Assembly: GCA_041447175.1 (NCBI GenBank)
Contig: CP166960.1
Coordinates: 2,124,519 to 2,188,518, forward strand
Direction: 5' to 3'
Origin: Candidatus Bathyarchaeia archaeon
GTDB lineage: Archaea > Thermoproteota > Bathyarchaeia > Bathyarchaeales > Bathycorpusculaceae
DNA length: 64,000 bases
A program made the position numbers and the translations under genes. Shown piece by piece: positions 59,940 to 64,000 of the stretch. The notes under the pieces are model-generated. The model was not told where the DNA came from, made no database searches, and worked only from the letters and a program-made list of their open reading frames with translations. How positions within the stretch are numbered: the first letter of the stretch is position 1; each line of letters opens with the position of its first letter.

Positions 59940-61094
59940 TTAAGCAACCTCCATCTGGGCGAGTTTTACGGCTCTGGAGGCAGCTTTTTCCATTCTGTCA
60001 AAAACCGGCACCCCAGCGTCAGTCAGGATGCGTTTTCCTTCTGCCTCATTGGTTCCCATCAATCTGACCACCAAAGGCTTGGGGGTTTTGAGTTGTTGCC
60101 TAACCAAGAGGATGCTTTTCGCCACTTCGTCACAATGGGTTATGCCACCCACAATGTTCACAAACAACACTTTGACTTTCGGGTTAGACAGGACAGCTTC
60201 AAGGGCAGCTTTGATTCGTTGCAAAGGCGCACCTCCGCCCATGTCCAGAAAGTTGGCTGGTTGCCCACCGTAGAGAGCGATCAGGTCCATGGTTGCCATA
60301 ACAAGCCCTGCACCGTTACCCACAACCCCTATGTCCCCGTCAAGCAAGACATACTCTAACCCGTTTTGTTGGGCTTCATACTCTTGGGTAGCCAAGTCTC
60401 TTTGGTGTTCCATCCGTAGTTGGAGGTATTGCGGATGCTGAAAAAGCGCGTTGTCATCCAAAATAAGACGCGCATCCACTGCAACAAACCGTCCATCGGT
60501 GGTTTCCACCAGCGGGTTCATCTCAGCCAGTTGAGCGTCGTAATCCATGCTTAGCCGATACATGTTCTGCAAAAGCTGGGCTAACTCAAGCATCTGACTG
60601 CCACTATACCCCAAACCTTTAGCAATCTGTCGGGCATGAAAAAGGCGCAAACCCAACTGGGAGTCAAGGAGCTGCTTGTAGATTTTTTCGGGGCGTTTCT
60701 CTGCGACCTCTTCAATATCTACACCACCCGCCTCAGAAGCCACAGCAACATAGCAGCGGTTGAACCGGTCAACGGTTAACCCAAAATAAAGTTCCCTCCT
60801 GACAGAAACCTGCTCTTCCACCAAAACTTTTGTGACCGCTTCACCTTTGATTTTGGAGTTCAGCAGGTTCTGGGCTGCTTCTTTGGCTTGTTGAGGAGTT
60901 TTGGCAAACAAAATGCCGCCGACTTTTCCTCGTCCTGCAACCAACACCTGTGCCTTAACTGCTACGGGTGTGCAAAACTGGGCTGCTATGTCGTATGCTT
61001 GTTGACTGCTGGTTGTTGTTGTGCCTTTGGGTGTTGGTAAATTGTAAAGGGAAAAGAGTGATTTTGCTTCGTACTCGTAGAGCTTCAAAAACAT
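59940..61094 (-). CDS. sucC: Succinyl-CoA synthetase beta subunit
   Basis: 384 aa ATP-grasp subunit. Start LKLYEYEAKSLFSLYNLPTP; KAQVLVAGRGKVGGI; EMNPLVETTDGRFVAVDARL; NGAGLVMATMDLIALYGGQP; and GGITHCDEVAKSI. It pairs with SucD encoded next. The regulator gene upstream (61121-61588) is separated by 26 nt and is probably cotranscribed or autoregulated with it. Confidence 0.94.
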   Translation of the reverse strand: MFLKLYEYEAKSLFSLYNLPTPKGTTTTSSQQAYDIAAQFCTPVAVKAQVLVAGRGKVGGILFAKTPQQAKEAAQNLLNSKIKGEAVTKVLVEEQVSVRRELYFGLTVDRFNRCYVAVASEAGGVDIEEVAEKRPEKIYKQLLDSQLGLRLFHARQIAKGLGYSGSQMLELAQLLQNMYRLSMDYDAQLAEMNPLVETTDGRFVAVDARLILDDNALFQHPQYLQLRMEHQRDLATQEYEAQQNGLEYVLLDGDIGVVGNGAGLVMATMDLIALYGGQPANFLDMGGGAPLQRIKAALEAVLSNPKVKVLFVNIVGGITHCDEVAKSILLVRQQLKTPKPLVVRLMGTNEAEGKRILTDAGVPVFDRMEKAASRAVKLAQMEVA

Positions 61095-61120
61095 GTCCCC
61101 ATATAGAGAGGGGAGGGAAG

Positions 61121-61588
61121 TTATTTTATGATTTCGATGGTTACGTAGCTACGGGTGTCTGTTATGCCGTCGATGGTGTAGAGTTTTTTGAGGGTGTTAT
61201 CCATGTTTTCGCGTTCAACCATGATAAGGACATCCAAATCTCCTGCAATGCGGAAGGCGCGTGCGATGAAAAGTTCCCTGAGTTTTTCGTAAACGTCGAT
61301 GCGTTTTACGGGGGAAACCTTGATGAGTATGAATGCGGGCGTTGTGGAAACGCCTAATGCTGTGAGCCCTTTCTCGGTAACGTCAATGAAACCGCGTCCT
61401 GTGCGGATGTATCCGGCACTTTTGAGTTTGCGCAGATGTACGTTTAGGGCTTGTCTGCTTATGTCCAGTTGTTTGGACAACTCGTCTTGTTTGACACGCA
61501 GGGTGTAGGTGTTTGTTGATTGCCCTTTATTGTATAATCGTTTTAAGAGTTGGATAGAACGTTTGGTTAAAGGCTCCACATTGGTCAT
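61121..61588 (-). CDS. HTH regulator with Lrp-type effector (RAM) domain
   Basis: 155 aa. The N-terminal helix-turn-helix is of the Crp/MarR-like winged type (DELSKQLDISRQALNVHLRK; LKSAGYIRTGRGFIDVTEKG). The C-terminal half resembles the Lrp/AsnC RAM domain (TPAFILIKVSPVKRIDVYEK; IAGDLDVLIMVERENMDNTL), which binds amino acids and forms oligomers. TATA-like TTTAATTTAA is about 25 nt before the ATG, so the mRNA is probably leaderless. It precedes sucCD and may control it. Confidence 0.78.
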   Translation of the reverse strand: MTNVEPLTKRSIQLLKRLYNKGQSTNTYTLRVKQDELSKQLDISRQALNVHLRKLKSAGYIRTGRGFIDVTEKGLTALGVSTTPAFILIKVSPVKRIDVYEKLRELFIARAFRIAGDLDVLIMVERENMDNTLKKLYTIDGITDTRSYVTIEIIK

Positions 61589-61738
61589 CCTGTTTTTAGT
61601 AGTATGTTAAATTAAAACTTTACAATAGTGAGGTTACTTAAGAATTTGACGCCTAAAAGACACAAAGCAGAACTGCAAAACTAACAAAAGACAAGAAACA
61701 CAAGAAACCAACAGAAAAAACGTTGACGAAAAAGAAAG

Positions 61739-63058
61739 TTAGGGGGTTAACCGCATTTGGTCACGGGGGTATAACGCCACTTCGCGAATGTTCTTCTTCC
61801 CCGTCAAAACCATCGTTAACCGTTCCAACCCGATTGCCCAACCTGCATGCGGCGGCATACCGTAATCAAAAGCCTGCAGATGATACTTGAAGGAATCGGG
61901 GTTAAGCCCTTTCTCTTTCATACGTTCCATGAGAACCTGTTTATCAGCGATTCGGGTTCCGCCTGAAACCAATTCAATCCACCGCCACATCAAATCGAAC
62001 CCTTCACAAAGCTCAGGTTTGCCATCCTTAGGTTTGATGTAGAACGCCTTGGAGTGGGTGGGCCAATCAGTAATGAAGTAATAGTATCCGCGGTCTTTGC
62101 CCAAAACCCGGAAAGCCTCCGTTGAGATGTCCTCGCCCCAAGGGATATCAACGTCTTCTTTGTGCAGGTCTGCCAAAACTTCGTCGTAGGTAAAACGTTT
62201 GAATGGAAGCTCAGGAACCGTTGCCCGATACTTTAACGCCGCCAGTTCTTTGCTGCATTGCTCAGCCACCACCTTACAAGTGTGATGAATGACTTGCTCC
62301 AGAAGCTTCATGACGCCCTCAGCGTTTGCAAACGCTTCTTCTACGTCTACGGAAACGAATTCGCTTAAGTGCCTGCGGGTATGGGACAGCTCGGCGCGGA
62401 AAAAGGGACCAACTTCGAAGACTTTCTCCATGCTCATGGTCAGCTGTTCTTTGTAGAGCTGCGGACTTTGAGCGAGGTAAGCTTTCTGACCAAAATAGTC
62501 CACAGGGAACAATTCTGCTCCTCCTTCAGTGGCGGAGGCAATAATGCGGGGAGTGTGCAGTTCAAGGAACCCTTTTTCGAAGAGGAATTCCCTGATGGCT
62601 TTAACTGCATGATGCTGAATTGTGAACGCTGCCACGTTTTGTTCTTGGCAAAGGTCTAATGCGCGTGCGTCAAGGCGGGCTTCGATGTTTGCAGGCGTTT
62701 TGCCCGTTATGTCGAGGGGAAGCTGTTCGACGGCTATGTTGAAGATGCGAAGTTCTGTTGGGATGACTTCGACGCCTCTGGGGGTCATGGTGGTTTTCTT
62801 GACGGTGCCTTTGATGCCTATGCTGAAACGTTTCTGCAGAGCATCCGATTTTGCTAAAACTTCAGGGGAAACCCGTTTCTTTAGGATGGTGACTTGTATT
62901 GTGCCTTCGCGGTCTTGCAGGATAACAAAGCGTATGCCGCCTAAATCGCGGACTTCTTGAACCCAACCAAAAAGGGTAACTTCTGCGCCATCAAGAGAAG
63001 GCGTAACGTTTGAGGTATAGTGTGTTCTGACCCAGTCTCCCATTGAATCCAACATCAT
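61739..63058 (-). CDS. aspS: Aspartyl-tRNA synthetase
   Basis: 439 aa, the archaeal-length AspRS. N-terminal OB anticodon-binding fold (VTLFGWVQEVRDLGGIRFVI), class II motif 2 EVGPFFRAELSHTRRHLSEF, and motif 3 GWAIGLERLTMVLTG. Whether it is specific for tRNA-Asp or also charges tRNA-Asn cannot be settled by eye. The ATG at 63058 has GGAG ten nt upstream; ATG three nt later is also possible. It lies 22 nt after the KH-protein gene. Confidence 0.95.
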   Translation of the reverse strand: MMLDSMGDWVRTHYTSNVTPSLDGAEVTLFGWVQEVRDLGGIRFVILQDREGTIQVTILKKRVSPEVLAKSDALQKRFSIGIKGTVKKTTMTPRGVEVIPTELRIFNIAVEQLPLDITGKTPANIEARLDARALDLCQEQNVAAFTIQHHAVKAIREFLFEKGFLELHTPRIIASATEGGAELFPVDYFGQKAYLAQSPQLYKEQLTMSMEKVFEVGPFFRAELSHTRRHLSEFVSVDVEEAFANAEGVMKLLEQVIHHTCKVVAEQCSKELAALKYRATVPELPFKRFTYDEVLADLHKEDVDIPWGEDISTEAFRVLGKDRGYYYFITDWPTHSKAFYIKPKDGKPELCEGFDLMWRWIELVSGGTRIADKQVLMERMKEKGLNPDSFKYHLQAFDYGMPPHAGWAIGLERLTMVLTGKKNIREVALYPRDQMRLTP

Positions 63059-63080
63059 AAATGGTTTCTCCGTTGAGCGG

Positions 63081-63590
63081 TTAATCTGCGAATTCTACGC
63101 GCAAAGACATTTTCCGCACAGATTGTGCAATCTCTTTGATGGCCGCCAAATCGAAAGGCAACTGTGCGCCACGTTTTTTGCGTAAAATCACTCGAGTCTC
63201 GGTGGTCCCGTCAGGCAACCAAATTTTATTTATCGTTAAAATATTGAGTGGTGTGAAAAGGTCTTCAAGGAACTTGCGGTCATCCACACCATTCTCCAAG
63301 ACCCGAATGGATTTACCCGTTTCTTCGCTAAGAGCCTTGACAATTTTACCGCCATACCCAAGCAGTCTAGGTACATCACCATGACCCACCATTAAAGCTA
63401 TGGTGCGGTTGGCATCCACGGCTTTATAGAAGCAAACGTTCTGCAGCGAGGGATATTTCTCTTCAAGAATCAACAGAGCACGCGCGATTCGAAGGTCTAA
63501 TTCGCTGATTTCGCCAGCTTTAACTTTGGCGGAACATTTTTGGCATAGCATGCCACTTTTGAGGCAGAAACTGCAAAGTTCGGTTTTCAT
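63081..63590 (-). CDS. NusA-like KH-domain RNA-binding protein with N-terminal zinc finger
   Basis: 169 aa. N-terminal CSFC and CQKC form a likely zinc finger. A KH domain follows (IALMVGHGDVPRLLGYGGKI, where the GxxG loop is GYGG; VKALSEETGKSIRVL), then a second alpha/beta lobe resembling a further KH half. It is probably a transcription or translation factor that binds RNA. Position before aspS and after alba puts it in a core information-processing run. Confidence 0.78.
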   Translation of the reverse strand: MKTELCSFCLKSGMLCQKCSAKVKAGEISELDLRIARALLILEEKYPSLQNVCFYKAVDANRTIALMVGHGDVPRLLGYGGKIVKALSEETGKSIRVLENGVDDRKFLEDLFTPLNILTINKIWLPDGTTETRVILRKKRGAQLPFDLAAIKEIAQSVRKMSLRVEFAD

Positions 63591-63643
63591 TTGGAGACCT
63601 GCAAATTTTGAAGGAGCACTCTTTGCTCCAAGGCGAGTTAAAG

Positions 63644-63925
63644 TTATTGCGTTAAGGTTATCTCGATGGTGCTCACGTTGGTGAGGTTATTGCCTTCACT
63701 TTGTTGAAAGGAAAGCTGGTCGGTTCCAATGTCGACTTTTGTTATTTTCACGTTAGGAAGGAACCGTCGTCTGACGACTTCAGCCACATCAATCGCGTGA
63801 CAAATGGACTTTCCACGTGCCTTGATGTTAACTTCTTTTGCGCCAGCGTGAAAGAGAGTGATACATGCAAGCACGTAATTCATGACTGGTTTGCGTCCGA
63901 TCAGCACCGAGTTACTCTCCGACAT
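63644..63925 (-). CDS. albA: DNA/RNA-binding protein Alba
   Basis: 93 aa. Typical Alba: VLIGRKPVMNYVLACITLFH with the GxKPxMNY loop, INIKARGK-like EVNIKARGKSICHAIDVAEV, and RRRFLPNVKITKVDIGTD. It coats DNA or RNA and shapes archaeal chromatin. AGGAG lies 11 nt ahead of the ATG. A TATA box TATAAATT (63981-63988) stands about 55-60 nt upstream; between them is an 11-codon frame. Confidence 0.93.
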   Translation of the reverse strand: MSESNSVLIGRKPVMNYVLACITLFHAGAKEVNIKARGKSICHAIDVAEVVRRRFLPNVKITKVDIGTDQLSFQQSEGNNLTNVSTIEITLTQ

Positions 63926-63927
63926 AG

Positions 63928-63963
63928 CTAACGTGGCACTCCTAGTTTCTTTGTTGGCTTCAT
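63928..63963 (-). other. 11-codon upstream frame in the alba leader
   Basis: ATG at 63963 lies about 20-25 nt after the TATA box, where transcription should begin, so it could be read as a leaderless frame: MKPTKKLGVPR, stop at 63928, two nt before the alba ATG. Its last codons contain AGGAGTG, the ribosome binding site of alba. It might regulate alba by occupying that site. Support is only positional. Confidence 0.3.
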
Positions 63964-63980
63964 TAGTTTTTTTCTCCGCG

Positions 63981-63988
63981 AATTTATA
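63981..63988 (-). promoter_or_regulatory. TATA box of alba
   Basis: TATAAATT on the minus strand, 55-63 nt before the alba ATG and 18-25 nt before the upstream mini-frame. Confidence 0.5.
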
Positions 63989-64000
63989 GGTTGTGGTGCA

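Overview
The window is chromosomal DNA of an archaeon. The evidence is eS1, eL40 and Alba, an archaeal NusA-like KH protein, an archaeal FBP aldolase/phosphatase, PurS/PurL/PurQ, CofD (F420), Ftr (tetrahydromethanopterin C1 pathway), TrmB, PadR and tandem Lrp regulators, and TATA boxes 22-28 nt ahead of many starts, which suggests leaderless mRNAs. Several large secreted PQQ-type beta-propeller, Kelch and NosD-like proteins carry a single C-terminal membrane anchor. Together with Ftr and a B12-dependent ribonucleotide reductase, this suggests a Bathyarchaeia-like anaerobe. That placement is inference; no rRNA is present.

Layout. 1-8 kb: the end of a PQQ/NosD surface protein, a GDT1 cation transporter, a parvulin, then a copper block (PadR regulator with a metal-binding Cys domain, YHS mini-protein, CopA ATPase, two-domain glutaredoxin-like oxidoreductase) and a Kelch protein whose membrane anchor has been lost by frameshifts. 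8-18 kb: OsmC and flavodiiron protein, corrinoid adenosyltransferase with class II NrdJ, a winged-helix/VIT1 fusion, an HtrA-like protease, regulators, a ferritin-like protein with flavodoxin, then HypA with an Mrp/MinD-type HypB candidate. 19-30 kb: purine synthesis in two converging blocks, purF-purD followed by a COG4030/EhaR-like HAD protein, ftr and a PfkB kinase, facing purM-purS-purL-purQ. 30-46 kb: tRNA-Gly, SagB-type reductase, SerRS, eS1, MoaE, CofD, a PhoU-like protein, an ABC exporter, tRNA-Arg(GCG), an ATP-cone nuclease, glycosyltransferase, and FBP aldolase/phosphatase.

46-59 kb is the most unusual region. Two paralogous modules each consist of a divergent regulator (tandem Lrp or TrmB), a large PQQ surface protein, and a conserved fold-back sequence of 86-100 nt beyond its stop codon. 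The two fold-back copies differ in sequence but keep pairing through compensatory changes, as expected of a structured RNA. I do not recognise a known family. Between the modules lies a 4-kb integrated element: it starts in the 3' end of tRNA-Arg(CCG), ends at a 20-nt near-exact copy of that tRNA end, carries a truncated tyrosine-recombinase gene beside the right att site, and brings in a large secreted GH10-like glycoside hydrolase.

59-64 kb returns to core genes: eL40 (53 codons), sucCD with an HTH/Lrp-type regulator, aspS, an RNA-binding KH protein and alba.

Physiology read from the genes: an anaerobe that detoxifies O2 and peroxide, has F420/methanopterin C1 chemistry, assembles a nickel enzyme, uses B12-dependent ribonucleotide reduction, runs gluconeogenesis and substrate-level ATP synthesis via succinyl-CoA synthetase, and invests in surface beta-propeller proteins. 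No CRISPR array, rRNA or complete insertion sequence was seen.
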